A stretch of DNA of 49,162 nucleotides, from contig NZ_PJBZ01000062.1 of the NCBI RefSeq assembly GCF_002835995.1, positions 1-49,162 on the forward strand, given 5' to 3'. Position numbers and translations under genes: made by a program. Positions 29,327-40,055 of this stretch are shown piece after piece. The stretch is from Psychromonas sp. Urea-02u-13 (GTDB taxonomy: Bacteria; Pseudomonadota; Gammaproteobacteria; Enterobacterales; Psychromonadaceae). Under the pieces are notes generated by a model, which had not been told where the DNA came from, searched no databases, and was given only the letters and a program-made list of their open reading frames with translations. Numbering within the stretch: position 1 is the stretch's first letter; the number at the start of each line of letters is the position of its first letter.

Positions 29327-29963
29327 GCAGTGCAAACTCCTTCGGTAAATCATCAACAATGGCAAGGGGGTTAAATTGCTTTAAAACGTTTTTGCTGTGC
29401 ACGCCATAAGATACGCCTAAACAATCCATGTTGGCGTTGTTGGCCATTTCTAAGTCGTAACTGGTATCCCCGATCATCAATGCTTGTGAGGCATCGAGAC
29501 CAAGGTCATCTAAAATACGATTAAGCATGAGGGGGTCGGGTTTAGAGGCGGTTTGATCAGCGCAATAAGTAACAGCAAAAAACGATGTTAATTGAAATTT
29601 TTCTAACAGTCGGTTCAGGCCATGATGGCCCTTACCCGTTGCAACAGCTAACATATAACCCTGCTCTTTTAAGTCATTTAACCATGACCTAATACCAGGG
29701 TAAAAAGGTGTTTCATATTGATCAGAGCTAACATATTGATGGCGATAAGCGTTGGCCACCTCAATCTGTTGATCTACTGTCGTCTCAGGGAAAAGCTCAG
29801 CCATGGCGATATCTAAACTTAAACCAATAATATGACGGATAGCGGGTGTTGAAGGAGGCATCAACTGACAATCTTCGGCGGCTGCTTTTACACAGGCGAC
29901 GATTTTATCAATTGAATCCATCAAGGTGCCATCCCAATCAAATATGATCACTTTGTATTTCAT
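29316..29963 (-). CDS. HAD-IA family phosphatase (phosphoglycolate phosphatase-like)
   Basis: This 215-residue cytoplasmic hydrolase has all HAD motifs: FDWDGTLMDS (motif I, residues 8-17), AVATGKG (motif II), KPDPLML (motif III lysine) and MIGDTSYDLEMA (motif IV). The alpha-helical cap between motifs I and II is subclass IA. It lies one base after rluC and is commonly found there in Vibrio relatives. The substrate is unknown. Confidence 0.88.
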   Translation of the reverse strand: MKYKVIIFDWDGTLMDSIDKIVACVKAAAEDCQLMPPSTPAIRHIIGLSLDIAMAELFPETTVDQQIEVANAYRHQYVSSDQYETPFYPGIRSWLNDLKEQGYMLAVATGKGHHGLNRLLEKFQLTSFFAVTYCADQTASKPDPLMLNRILDDLGLDASQALMIGDTSYDLEMANNANMDCLGVSYGVHSKNVLKQFNPLAIVDDLPKEFALHVQ

Positions 29964-29964
29964 A

Positions 29965-30903
29965 TTAACTCTTCTGTAGTTTTTCCAACAAGTCAGACAA
30001 AGGCTGACAAAGAGGTGAACTGACAGTCATCTTTTCTTCCAAAACAGGATGGAAAAAAGTGATGTGTGCTGCATGTAAAAACAGACGTTGTAAACCTAGC
30101 TTTTTCATTTCAGCACTAAATTCTTTATCGCCGTAACGATCATCGCCTGCGATGTTGTGGCCTTTACAAGCGGTATGCACACGAATTTGATGCGTACGCC
30201 CAGTAACAGGAGAGGCTTCAACTAAAGTAGCACCTTGATAACGTTGCATAATTTTGAAACGTGTTTCAGAAGCTTTACCTTCAATGCTGACTTTAACCAC
30301 TGAATTTTGTGAATCTTTAAGCAGAGGTTCAGTCACTGCGCGATCTTTTTTATCCCACTTGCCCTTTACTAAAGCGAGATATTGTTTGTTCATGGTTTTA
30401 TTACGTAATTGCTCATGCAATGCACGTAACATACTGCGTTTTTTAGCGATCAACAAACAACCAGAAGTGGCTTTATCAAGTCGATGCGCCAGTTCTAAAA
30501 AACGAGCGTCTGGGCGTAAGGCACGTAAGCCTTCAATCGCACCAAAATCTAACCCACTGCCGCCGTGTACGGCAAGTCCAGAAGGTTTATTAAGAATGAG
30601 TAAGGCATCGTCTTCATAGACAATACGAGATTCGAGTTGTGCAATCGCATTCAATTTAGGGGAAGGTAAGGCATTTTCTGCGGCCACTCGCACAGGTGGG
30701 ATACGCACAATATCCCCCTCTTTGAGCTTATAATCAGGTTTTATACGTTTTTTATTAACACGTACCTCGCCTTTACGCACGATCCGGTAGATCATGCTTT
30801 TAGGCACACCTTTTAAATGTAGACGAAGAAAATTATCGATTCGTTGCTGTGCATTTTCTTGAGAAATCTCAAGCATGCGTACTAAGTGATTTATTTGTTC
30901 CAT
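29965..30903 (-). CDS. rluC: 23S rRNA pseudouridine synthase RluC
   Basis: RluC makes pseudouridines 955, 2504 and 2580 of 23S rRNA. The 312 residues include an N-terminal S4 domain (about residues 18-80, RIDNFLRLHLKGVPKSMIY). The catalytic motif HRLDKATSGCLLIAKK follows, with Asp near residue 142-144. GRTHQIRVH is also present. It is transcribed divergently from rne with 696 bases between, the same head-to-head arrangement as in E. coli. Confidence 0.94.
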   Translation of the reverse strand: MEQINHLVRMLEISQENAQQRIDNFLRLHLKGVPKSMIYRIVRKGEVRVNKKRIKPDYKLKEGDIVRIPPVRVAAENALPSPKLNAIAQLESRIVYEDDALLILNKPSGLAVHGGSGLDFGAIEGLRALRPDARFLELAHRLDKATSGCLLIAKKRSMLRALHEQLRNKTMNKQYLALVKGKWDKKDRAVTEPLLKDSQNSVVKVSIEGKASETRFKIMQRYQGATLVEASPVTGRTHQIRVHTACKGHNIAGDDRYGDKEFSAEMKKLGLQRLFLHAAHITFFHPVLEEKMTVSSPLCQPLSDLLEKLQKS

Positions 30904-31253
30904 TTAATGAGTTTATCACGTGTTGAAACGATATTCCCCTGTTACCTGAACATGCTTTATTGAGTGTCAATACACGTACTAAAACAAGGCGATTAATGAT
31001 GATTTTTTGAGCGGAAACATCATCAAAAGTCGCGTTATTAAGTCAGACATCACTATTTCCCCTCTTCTGTGTTATTACTTTTACTATCAAAGTAACGACT
31101 AGCCAGCCTAGTTGTATAAAAAACACGCGAAGCCTGTCAGGCAAGGTGATACAACAATAATCACTTAGTAAAACTGGGTGAATTATCAACACGCATCATT
31201 GATTTATTACACAGTATTTTCTCAGCTTGTGCGCTGACTTCGCATTTTCAGCG

Positions 31254-31283
31254 TTGATGGGGACATATCTAAAAATTTATATT
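31254..31283 (+). promoter_or_regulatory. Candidate sigma70 promoter of rne
   Basis: TTGATG at 31254-31259 and TATATT at 31278-31283 are 18 bases apart. This would give a leader of about 310 bases, similar to the roughly 360-base E. coli rne leader. By-eye match only. Confidence 0.42.
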
Positions 31284-31470
31284 GGCGTGACACATAATTA
31301 ATGAGAGAATTAGCAGGTTATCGACTCGTTAAAATTTAATTGCACCCTCATTTGTATAAAGTTGCAATCTTAACTCGTAGTTGAAACATTAAAATAATGA
31401 AAAATAGAATGTTGCGCCCTTTTAATCGTTAATAACAAAAGACTTATTTAAGTCTGTATTAATGAAAGCT

Positions 31471-31546
31471 GTTTTTACTTTTTAATGCACCTCTGCATAC
31501 TTCCAGTCGAGAGACTGCAAAACCAGACCCGAGGTCAAGTAAAAAC
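31471..31546 (+). ncRNA. rne5-like RNase E leader element (autoregulatory hairpin)
   Basis: The rne leader folds into a nested hairpin. The outer stem is GTTTTTACTT with AAGTAAAAAC, the middle stem ACCTC with GAGGT, and the apical stem CAGTC-GAGA-GACTG. It has internal loops including GCAAAACCAGACCC. Position and architecture match the conserved rne 5' UTR element (Rfam rne5, hp2), through which RNase E senses its own level and cleaves its mRNA. It ends 54 bases before the start codon. Confidence 0.75.
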
Positions 31547-31599
31547 AATGTATAGCCAACAACCAAAAACATAAAAATATTTATAATAAAGAGCTTAAA

Positions 31600-34500
31600 A
31601 TGAAAAGAATGTTAATTAATGCAACTCAAGCAGAAGAGTTGCGTGTTGCCCTCGTAGATGGTCAACAACTGTATGATCTAGATATCGAAAGCCCAGGCCA
31701 CGAACAGAAAAAAGCAAACATCTACAAAGGTAAAATTACCCGCGTTGAACCAAGCCTTGAAGCCGCATTCGTTGATTACGGTGCAGACCGTCACGGTTTC
31801 CTACCATTAAAAGAAATTGCACGTACTTACTTCCCAGCTGGATACTCTTTCAAAGGTCGTCCAAACATCAAAGAAGTGATCAAGGAAGGACAAGAAGTTA
31901 TTGTTCAAATTGAAAAAGAAGAACGTGGTAATAAAGGTGCTGCTTTAACTACATTTGTGAGTCTTGCAGGTAGTTACTTAGTATTGATGCCAAACAACCC
32001 ACGTGCTGGCGGTATTTCTCGTCGCATCGAAGGTGATGAACGTACAGAACTTAAAGAAGCATTAAGCCACCTTAAATTACCAAACGGTATGGGCTTAATC
32101 GTACGTACTGCGGGTGTTGGTAAAACATCTGAAGAGCTAGAATGGGATTTAAATGTTCTTGTAAACCATTGGCAAGCAATCTCAGAAGCGTCAGAAACAA
32201 AATCTGCGCCCTTCCTTATTCACCGTGAAAGTAACGTTATTGTTCGTTCTATCCGTGATTATTTACGCCGTGACATTGGTGAAATTGTTATTGATCACGC
32301 GAAAACATTCGAGCAAGCAAAAAGCCACATCGAAATGGTTCGCCCAGATTACGTTAACCGCTTAAAACTGTACCAAGGTGAAATTCCACTTTTCACTCAC
32401 TACCAAGTTGAAAGCCAAATTGAATCAGCTTTCCAACGTGAAGTACGTCTTCCTTCTGGTGGTTCAATTGTTATCGACCCTACAGAAGCATTAACGTCTA
32501 TCGATATTAACTCGGCACGTGCTACACGCGGCGGCGATATCGAAGAAACTGCGTTTAATACTAACCTTGAAGCAGCTGAAGAAATTGCTCGCCAATTACG
32601 TTTACGTGATTTAGGTGGCCTAGTTGTTATCGATTTTATCGACATGACACCTGCGCGTCATCAACGTGAAGTTGAAAACCGCATGCGTGAATCTGTTCGT
32701 CAAGATAGAGCGCGTATCCAACTTGGACGTATCTCTCGTTTTGGTTTAATGGAAATGTCACGCCAACGTATTCGCCCTTCATTAGGTGAATCGGCTTCAC
32801 GCGTATGTCCTCGCTGTCATGGCCAAGGTACTATTCGTGATAACGAATCGTTAGCACTTGCAATTTTACGCCTGATTGAAGAAGAAGGTCTAAAAGAAAA
32901 CACAGTACAAATTCAAGCAACAGTACCAGTAGCCGTGGCTGCTTACCTGTTAAATGAAAAACGTGGTGATGTTGCTCAAATTGAAAAACGTCATAACTGT
33001 GAAGTTTACATTATTCCAAATGCAAACTTATTAACACCGCATTTTGAAATCAAACGTACACGTAAAGATGGCAAAGAAGACATCAACTACGATGCGCTTG
33101 AAAAGCAACATACTGTTTATGTACCTAATGTTGTTAAAGACGAATACAAAAAAGAAGCTGATCCTGTATTAAGCGGTTTCTCAAGCCCGAACAAAGCAAC
33201 AGCAACAGCGAAAGTTCAAGAGCAACCAGCTAAAAAAGTAGAAGAAAACCAAGCAGTGGTTAAACCTTCACTATTTGGTCGTTTATTTGCAGCTATCGGT
33301 TCATTCTTTAGTGATGAAGAAGAACAGCCAAAAGAGCAACCTGCGGAGAAAAAAGTAGAGGAAGCAACACGTCCTCGCAATAACAACCGCAACCGTAACA
33401 ATAACAACCGCAACCGTAATAATAACAGCCGTAATCGTAAACCTGAAAATCGCGATGAAAGCCGTAATGAAGTACGTAGCGAAGTTCAAGAAGATAAAAA
33501 ACCAACTGAGCGTGCAACTAACGAGCGTCGTAATACACGTAAAGAAACACCACGCCCAGTTAAACAAGAACGTGAACAAACGGTAACTGAAAAAGAAGAA
33601 GTTGTTGCTGTACGCCGTAAACGCAGAAATATGCGTAAAAAAGTGCGTATTGAAAACAAACCTGATGTGACTGTTGAAGACGCTGTTGTTAGCGAAGAGA
33701 CTGCTGTAGTAGAAACGCCAGTACAAGAGAAAAAGCCGACTCGTCGTAAACCTGCTCCTAAAAAAGTAAACAAGGTTGAACAATCTGATTCAGAAACTGA
33801 AGCAGAAGTAGATGCAGCTTCAACTGAAGAGTATTCTCCTGTTGCAATTCCTGGTCGTCGCTCTCGTTACCTTCGTGGTAATGGTCAACGTAAAGACAAG
33901 CAAAGCAATGATCAAGTAACGACTGAACAAACAGCAGATCCTGTTATCAGCCGTTACCCTGAGTCAGAGCAAGCTGTTGAAGCGCCGATTGCTAACGAAA
34001 TTAGCGATATCCAAGTTAATACTGATACGCATCAAGTAGCAGAACAGCTTAAAGAAAGTGTAAGCAGTGAAGAAATTAAAGAGGCAACTCAAATTCTTCC
34101 TGAGCAGCAAGCACCTGTTGTTGAAGCGCCTGTTGTTGAAGCACCTGTTGCAGTAGCACCTGTTGTTGAAGCGCCTGTTGCAGAAGCACCTGTTGTTGAA
34201 GCACCTGTTGTTGAAACGCCTGTTGTTGAAGCACCTGTTGTTGAAGCACCTGTTGTTGAAGCACCTGTTGTTGAAGCACCTGTTGTTGAAGCACCTGTTG
34301 TTGAAGCGCCTGTTGTTGAAGCGCCTGTTGTTGAAGCACCGGTTGTTGAAGCACCGGTTGTTGAAGCACCGGTTGTTGAAGCGCCTGTTGTTGAAGCACC
34401 GGTTGTTGAAGCACCGGTTGTTGCAGCACCTGTTGCTGAACCAATCGTACAAGCTAAAGCAGACGTTAAGGTTTCTCATAAAGCCGTTGGTACTGTAACG

Positions 34501-34680
34501 CAAGCACGTGTTGCCCGTTCAGTAACCGTTAAAACAGTGAGTGAGCCACTTGATCTAACACGTGAGCTAACAATCGTTGCAGCGACTGAACGTGGCGCAA
34601 TTGCTAAGTCAGCGCAACAAGCGGGTAGTAGTTTTGCTACAAACCAAGCAAGCAGTGTGACAGTTAAAACATCACTTTAA
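31600..34680 (+). CDS. rne: Ribonuclease E
   Basis: RNase E starts mRNA decay and processes rRNA, tRNA and small RNAs; it also scaffolds the degradosome at the inner membrane. The 1026 residues hold the catalytic half: an S1 domain (about 36-120), catalytic Asp in SIDINSA (303) and VIDFIDM (346), and the Zn-link CPRCHGQG near 404-407. A probable amphipathic membrane-targeting helix lies near 553-570 ([14 protein letters not shown]). An Arg/Asn-rich RNA-binding stretch (about 588-625) and a further basic region follow. Then 22 copies of an A-P-V-V-E type pentapeptide span residues 838-947. The tail is [15 protein letters not shown]. The C-terminal scaffold is otherwise unlike E. coli. Confidence 0.96.
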   Translation: MKRMLINATQAEELRVALVDGQQLYDLDIESPGHEQKKANIYKGKITRVEPSLEAAFVDYGADRHGFLPLKEIARTYFPAGYSFKGRPNIKEVIKEGQEVIVQIEKEERGNKGAALTTFVSLAGSYLVLMPNNPRAGGISRRIEGDERTELKEALSHLKLPNGMGLIVRTAGVGKTSEELEWDLNVLVNHWQAISEASETKSAPFLIHRESNVIVRSIRDYLRRDIGEIVIDHAKTFEQAKSHIEMVRPDYVNRLKLYQGEIPLFTHYQVESQIESAFQREVRLPSGGSIVIDPTEALTSIDINSARATRGGDIEETAFNTNLEAAEEIARQLRLRDLGGLVVIDFIDMTPARHQREVENRMRESVRQDRARIQLGRISRFGLMEMSRQRIRPSLGESASRVCPRCHGQGTIRDNESLALAILRLIEEEGLKENTVQIQATVPVAVAAYLLNEKRGDVAQIEKRHNCEVYIIPNANLLTPHFEIKRTRKDGKEDINYDALEKQHTVYVPNVVKDEYKKEADPVLSGFSSPNKATATAKVQEQPAKKVEENQAVVKPSLFGRLFAAIGSFFSDEEEQPKEQPAEKKVEEATRPRNNNRNRNNNNRNRNNNSRNRKPENRDESRNEVRSEVQEDKKPTERATNERRNTRKETPRPVKQEREQTVTEKEEVVAVRRKRRNMRKKVRIENKPDVTVEDAVVSEETAVVETPVQEKKPTRRKPAPKKVNKVEQSDSETEAEVDAASTEEYSPVAIPGRRSRYLRGNGQRKDKQSNDQVTTEQTADPVISRYPESEQAVEAPIANEISDIQVNTDTHQVAEQLKESVSSEEIKEATQILPEQQAPVVEAPVVEAPVAVAPVVEAPVAEAPVVEAPVVETPVVEAPVVEAPVVEAPVVEAPVVEAPVVEAPVVEAPVVEAPVVEAPVVEAPVVEAPVVEAPVVEAPVVAAPVAEPIVQAKADVKVSHKAVGTVTQARVARSVTVKTVSEPLDLTRELTIVAATERGAIAKSAQQAGSSFATNQASSVTVKTSL
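34111..34440 (+). repeat. 22 x 15-bp tandem repeat inside rne
   Basis: Units of the form GCACCTGTTGTTGAA repeat without interruption for 330 bases, encoding Ala-Pro-Val-Val-Glu. Variation is mostly synonymous (GCA/GCG, CCT/CCG) with a few Val-to-Ala changes at the edges. Runs of identical variants (several CCGGTT units together) point to recent copying of blocks by slippage or unequal exchange. The frame is preserved for any change in copy number. Confidence 0.97.
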
Positions 34681-34708
34681 ATCATTAATCGGCAAAGCCT
34701 ATTAATTC

Positions 34709-34744
34709 AAACGGATATTTCATTGAAATATCCGTTTTTTTTTA
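34709..34744 (+). terminator. Intrinsic terminator of rne
   Basis: AACGGATATTT and AAATATCCGTT form an 11-bp stem followed by a run of nine or more T. Confidence 0.92.
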
Positions 34745-34814
34745 CTGTTTTTTTTACCTAAGCCGCTTATTATACAACGATAATTATTCAGCGATTAATA
34801 GCATTAATTTTTAA

Positions 34815-35771
<957 letters not shown>

Positions 35772-35811
35772 TATAGATATCGCTGGTAGTGATTAGCTTT
35801 CAGTAAAATCT

Positions 35812-35841
35812 AAAAAAGGAGCCTGTAGGCTCCTTTTTTTT
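35812..35841. terminator. Bidirectional terminator after trxB
   Basis: AGGAGCCT and AGGCTCCT with flanking A- and T-runs. It serves trxB (plus) and the end of the toxin gene set (minus). Sequence and left flank (CAGTAAAATC) are nearly the same as the terminator after marC at 43163-43187. Confidence 0.9.
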
Positions 35842-35884
35842 GCCTGATTTTCAGTGAATCAGTTAAAATATTTAACTGATAATA

Positions 35885-36655
35885 TTACCAGCAGGCCAAT
35901 GAAGAGCGTGAACGTAGTGCAACTTCATCCCCGCTGAAACTATCATAAATGTTAACTCTTGGGTCCGCTTGAAGATGACGAGCAGGATTTTTCACCTCCT
36001 TTAACTTGATAAAGTTTTTCTCAGCCGATAGCCTCTCAATTGCTTGTACCTGGAAGTAAGTATCAGGTTTTACAAGCACTTCTGCTTCTTGAGCCTTAAA
36101 CGTATAATTATTAATGGCACGACCTGATGATTTCAAATCAATTTTAAATTGCGCAGCAGACACATCTTGATAGACACCGGCAGCAGAAAAATTTCGAGCG
36201 ACATTAGAGTTTGTACTGGTAGATAAAAAAGCTTTCTCATGCACAATATCACCGACCTTTATCTTGTTTAACAAATCATTTTTTATTGATGAACCACGAT
36301 AAACAGTGCCTTTGTAATTAGGTAATTTATTTAGCGCCTTACGTAAATTTCCTACTTTCTTTTTAACCGCCTCGTACATCCACGGTACCAGGAAATCCGT
36401 TGGTTCACCCGCTCTTACAAATTCATTCATCACATCATGGTCAACGCGGCCATAATCTTTCATCGCATTGTATTCGCTAGCAAGTAATTTTTTTTCTGCA
36501 TTAATATGATTGGCAGCAACCCAATCCATTAAATTATCAGCAATTATCTCCTCCTGATCAAAACTTAAACTTCTGCCTTTAAACTCAGAAAAATCTTCCG
36601 CTTGTAATGAAAAGGACATAAACATGAAAAGGACAATTAACATAGTTTTAAACAT
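35885..36655 (-). CDS. Secreted ADP-ribosyltransferase toxin, copy 2 of tandem pair
   Basis: The 256-residue product starts with a signal peptide (MFKTMLIVLFMFMSFSLQA). It carries the arginine-specific ADP-ribosyltransferase (R-S-E) signature: Arg in GTVYRGSS near residue 118, Ser-Thr-Ser in AFLSTST near 147, and the E-x-E in QEAEVLV near 190. These order and spacings match C3/Vis-like exotoxins, which modify host proteins with ADP-ribose from NAD. The start at 36655 is favoured by AGGAAA upstream and the signal peptide. The mature protein has one cysteine only, second from the end (LACW). It is a diverged paralogue of the next gene upstream, 23 bases away. Host target unknown. Confidence 0.85.
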   Translation of the reverse strand: MFKTMLIVLFMFMSFSLQAEDFSEFKGRSLSFDQEEIIADNLMDWVAANHINAEKKLLASEYNAMKDYGRVDHDVMNEFVRAGEPTDFLVPWMYEAVKKKVGNLRKALNKLPNYKGTVYRGSSIKNDLLNKIKVGDIVHEKAFLSTSTNSNVARNFSAAGVYQDVSAAQFKIDLKSSGRAINNYTFKAQEAEVLVKPDTYFQVQAIERLSAEKNFIKLKEVKNPARHLQADPRVNIYDSFSGDEVALRSRSSLACW

Positions 36656-36678
36656 TCGTATATTTCCTAAAAAGTTGA

Positions 36679-37434
36679 TTAATGGCAAAACACCTGTTGC
36701 CAACGAGAAACAGGTAAACGTTCACCTGAATATAAATTAAATAGGCGATCACTGCCGGCGCTTACCGCACGGGGTGATACCGTTTCTAGAGCGATATAAT
36801 GAGCAGCCGATCCTTTTTCTATCGCAGTTACTTTAAAGTAACTGCTTGGAGCAATAACCACTTCCGCCTCTGCGCTGTAATCAGAAAGAGAAGCAATTGA
36901 AAAACTGCGCCTATTGGTTTTAATTTTAAACAGGGTGCGAGCGAGTCTATTACCTGAATTAGGTGGTGCAATAGTAAAGCCCCTAGCGACTTCAGGAATG
37001 ATAGAAGTAGACAAGAAACCAGATTCGTAGACAATATCGCCAATTTCTAACTGCTCGATCATCGCCTTACTGGTCCACGTACCTCGGTATGTTGTCCCCT
37101 TATAAACAGGCATCTTGTTCAAGCCAGATTTCAATGTGCGCACAAAAGCTTTGGTTTCTTCACCCGATTGCCCCCAGGTTTTAGTTTCTGACGCATGTAA
37201 ATACTGATTAGCCATGCGATAACCTGAGATAGAAAAATCCTCCAACGCTTCCATTTCTGTATGGGTGATTAACCTTCTTTTCCAACTGGCATTACTTTTC
37301 GACCACAGCTTAAAATCAGCAGCCACTTCGTCTATCACCATCTTAGGCCGAGTGGGTTGTTTCAGAGCATCGAAAGGTAGCGCCAATGCAAAAGTCGACA
37401 AACACCATAGCGTCAGGATAGTTAACCGCTTCAT
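36679..37434 (-). CDS. Secreted ADP-ribosyltransferase toxin, copy 1 of tandem pair
   Basis: The 251-residue product has a signal peptide (MKRLTILTLWCLSTFALA). It shows the same R-S-E layout as its paralogue: Arg in TTYRGTW near 116, STS in GFLSTSI near 141, E-x-E in AEAEVVI near 188. Shared C-terminal wording (R-x-F/N-x-Y-SGE) and a lone mature cysteine in the second-last position (VFCH) link the pair. The start is the ATG at 37434, one base after the stop of the 864-residue gene, so translation is probably coupled. It resembles the Vibrio splendidus Vis toxin in size and motif order. Family assignment is from motifs; the substrate is unknown. Confidence 0.87.
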   Translation of the reverse strand: MKRLTILTLWCLSTFALALPFDALKQPTRPKMVIDEVAADFKLWSKSNASWKRRLITHTEMEALEDFSISGYRMANQYLHASETKTWGQSGEETKAFVRTLKSGLNKMPVYKGTTYRGTWTSKAMIEQLEIGDIVYESGFLSTSIIPEVARGFTIAPPNSGNRLARTLFKIKTNRRSFSIASLSDYSAEAEVVIAPSSYFKVTAIEKGSAAHYIALETVSPRAVSAGSDRLFNLYSGERLPVSRWQQVFCH

Positions 37435-37435
37435 G

Positions 37436-40030
37436 TTATAAAACACTGAGATCATTCGCCGTGCTCAAGCGACACTCAATGCCCAGTTCAGCTTGTTTCA
37501 TCATCGCCCAGCGAATCGTGGCTTGGCTCATTAATTGCTGACGCGTTAAATTATCTAACCAATCAGAAATGGGCGATAACCAATAAAGAGACTCATCGGC
37601 GGCAACATTGACTAAGGCCTCTTTAAGCGGACTAAAATTGAGTGTGCAGGTTGAATTTAACGCACTGTTAAGCGTCTGATTTGCAGAGACTAGCTGGGTT
37701 ATTTTTTGCCCTAAAACAGATGTGGGGTTATATAAAGCCGTGATTGCATTATTCAAACGTGCATCGTAATTATCAGGGATTAAATCAGACACTAAGTAGC
37801 GCAGAATATAAGCGGGTAGCATCTCAGAAAATAGCACCGATGATTCATCCATACCGGCAGAAGTGCGCCCAAGCGTGGTATTCTGAGCGTGTACAATGGC
37901 GGCGTAACGATGTAAATCGCCCACCTGAGAAATCAACCACCCCGCCTCTTTCTCTTTGCCTAATTCAATGGCTTCAAGCAAACGTGCTTTAACGATACTT
38001 TTGGCTAAAGGGAGCATATGGCCAGATAAATTAGTCACATCAATTGGCGCATCCTGTAAGGCTGTTGCGATTAGAGGCGCATATTTTTGTAAATCAAAAC
38101 TGCCAGGATAGGCATAACTATAAAACTGCGTAGCTTGCTTTGCTTTCCATTCACTTTCTAAAGCAGGCGCAATTAATTGATCCAATTTTGCAAGACGCTG
38201 ACGATGAACATTTGCACCGCGGCCACTATAATTAGCTAACCAAGCTGCAATATCAGAAAGTGATGAGTTGCGTGACAAGTTTTCTCTGGCTAAATAGGAT
38301 TTAGCCCAACCTGCACATTGAATTTCACTTGTACATTCACTGCCTAACTGATTTCGTGCATCAAATAACCAACGATACACATTTGCTTTAATTTCTCGCC
38401 CCTGAACAATATTCTTTTGCTGTTGTGAGAAATCAATAATTTGCTGTTCAAGCCACTGCTCTTCATTCTCTGCATGCCAGCCCTCATTGATTAATGTATT
38501 TAGCGCACTATTAAACACAGCATAATAAGTTTCACGTAATGGCATTTTAATTTTATTAATAATGTCATCTTGTGAAGGCTCAAATCGACGCGTTTCAGCG
38601 GGAACACGAGTATGTACCAAGCAACCACGAAAGTTAGGATCACCCGCTAATATGCCAAAACTTGAACAACGACGATAACTGTCTTGCAACACAATCACCT
38701 TGGAGCGTAGTTCGCTCGCTGTAGCGGGTCGATAAAGCACACTGCGCGCCATTTCATCAACTGCATAACGATTGGCTTGCTCTTTGAAAAAATTATGTGC
38801 CGTGCTGACGGAACCAGAATCAAAGAGGTTATTAATCAGCGCTAAGCCATCACTTCTCATCGCATCCTGTAACTTGCTATTTATAATGCGAATATGATTA
38901 TCAGCGGTTTCAGCTATCATCTTTTTGGCATTCAACGTACGAGTATAAAGCTGTTTTAACGCGGCTTGATTAAGGTTTACTTGTCGGTCGTTACGTATGT
39001 CATCAAGTATTACAACAGCCTGATTCAGCACAGTTTGCTGGCACTGCTGCAACGCTGATAATGTATTCTTTGCAATTCGTGCGCTAGGGGTTTCGGGTGG
39101 GCGTTGATTATTGCCTGCTGACTCAGGATATAACGCGAATAACGCATCACTTTCAGCCTTACAAATAGACGTGATATCTGAGGAAAACAGACGTGTATTA
39201 TCTTTATTAATCGCTAACTGAAAATGAATGCTTTTCTGTCGCTCTTGATCAACAGCACTAAGTAACTCATTGGTGATAATGGTTTGCGCTTTAACCACTT
39301 CTTGGTAATGAAGCTGATATTTTAACGCGACATCTGAAGCATAGTTTTTAACAATATATTCCAGAGTTTGATGCTGTTTATTGGCAAGCTCAGCCCAGTG
39401 TTTTTTATCTCTTAAGTCTTGCTGAGAGACAATATCGTCATGAATCGTAAAGCTATAATGATTCCCTGCCGCCATGTTATCCCAGCGCTGACTGAGAATA
39501 TAACGGTCTATTTGGCGCTCCGGTAATTTTAAAACACCAAACCAATCAACCAATTCCATCACAGTTGCAAAACGGTCGTAGGAAGTACGAGATTCATCTT
39601 GGAAGGTTTCGGCGACATCCTGTGCCCAAAAACCAACAGCAACAGCATCTCCCACCGGACCTAAGGCTTCAAGCACAACACTGCCCACTCGAGCAGTTGT
39701 ACGACCAATCGTTGTTAGTAAACGCGTCGCCTCTTCCGCTTCTAATACAAACGCTCCAGAGGGACCGGTTCCAACTAGTGACGCAGTTTGAGCGTAAACG
39801 TCAGCAGCCTCACTTAGGCTAGGTTTTAGGCTTGAGAAGTGATCAGGTACTGCAGGAAAAAGATCTTCAGGAAGAATGTCGTCACTAAACGCGCGGTAAT
39901 TATTTTCACTTAAATGATCGAATGATTGTTTATTAAGGATATTAAGATCGTCTCCTACCTGGCAAATCCCTAAAGCCGATGCCCCCGTTGAAAGCAAAGA
40001 CGAAACAAGCATCAAATTGGTTAGTTTCAT
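37436..40030 (-). CDS. Large secreted protein of unrecognised family, partner of the ADP-ribosyltransferases
   Basis: I do not recognise this 864-residue protein. A signal peptide ends near ASA (about residue 20). The rest looks largely helical, with a hydrophobic glycine/alanine/valine stretch near residues 112-135 (VGSVVLEALGPVGDAVAVGF) that could insert in a membrane. The mature part has nine cysteines by my count, an odd number. Tight coupling to two ADP-ribosyltransferase genes (1 and about 23 base gaps) suggests a delivery, binding or stabilising role, as in multi-subunit toxins. That is inference. Other options are a chaperone-like periplasmic factor or an unrelated virulence protein. 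Confidence 0.7.
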   Translation of the reverse strand: MKLTNLMLVSSLLSTGASALGICQVGDDLNILNKQSFDHLSENNYRAFSDDILPEDLFPAVPDHFSSLKPSLSEAADVYAQTASLVGTGPSGAFVLEAEEATRLLTTIGRTTARVGSVVLEALGPVGDAVAVGFWAQDVAETFQDESRTSYDRFATVMELVDWFGVLKLPERQIDRYILSQRWDNMAAGNHYSFTIHDDIVSQQDLRDKKHWAELANKQHQTLEYIVKNYASDVALKYQLHYQEVVKAQTIITNELLSAVDQERQKSIHFQLAINKDNTRLFSSDITSICKAESDALFALYPESAGNNQRPPETPSARIAKNTLSALQQCQQTVLNQAVVILDDIRNDRQVNLNQAALKQLYTRTLNAKKMIAETADNHIRIINSKLQDAMRSDGLALINNLFDSGSVSTAHNFFKEQANRYAVDEMARSVLYRPATASELRSKVIVLQDSYRRCSSFGILAGDPNFRGCLVHTRVPAETRRFEPSQDDIINKIKMPLRETYYAVFNSALNTLINEGWHAENEEQWLEQQIIDFSQQQKNIVQGREIKANVYRWLFDARNQLGSECTSEIQCAGWAKSYLARENLSRNSSLSDIAAWLANYSGRGANVHRQRLAKLDQLIAPALESEWKAKQATQFYSYAYPGSFDLQKYAPLIATALQDAPIDVTNLSGHMLPLAKSIVKARLLEAIELGKEKEAGWLISQVGDLHRYAAIVHAQNTTLGRTSAGMDESSVLFSEMLPAYILRYLVSDLIPDNYDARLNNAITALYNPTSVLGQKITQLVSANQTLNSALNSTCTLNFSPLKEALVNVAADESLYWLSPISDWLDNLTRQQLMSQATIRWAMMKQAELGIECRLSTANDLSVL

Positions 40031-40055
40031 ATGTATTTTTCTTATATGTTAAGAG

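Larger units (their letters stand above)
30904..31599. other. rluC-rne divergent intergenic region
   Basis: No gene is seen in these 696 bases. The right half should be the long 5' leader of rne, including the rne5-type hairpin and a promoter candidate listed separately. A small hairpin (CGCTGA with TCAGCG) lies near 31232-31253. The left 300 bases should carry the rluC promoter, but I cannot place it. Confidence 0.6.

Noticed and set aside
34111-34440. CRISPR array
   Set aside because: The 15-bp units have no spacers and lie in frame within rne.
33301-34503. Long open frames on the minus strand and in other plus frames across the 3' half of rne
   Set aside because: They arise from the 15-bp repeat and biased codon use of rne; their products are low-complexity (e.g. 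repeated Gln-Val-Leu or Asn-Arg-Cys-Phe).
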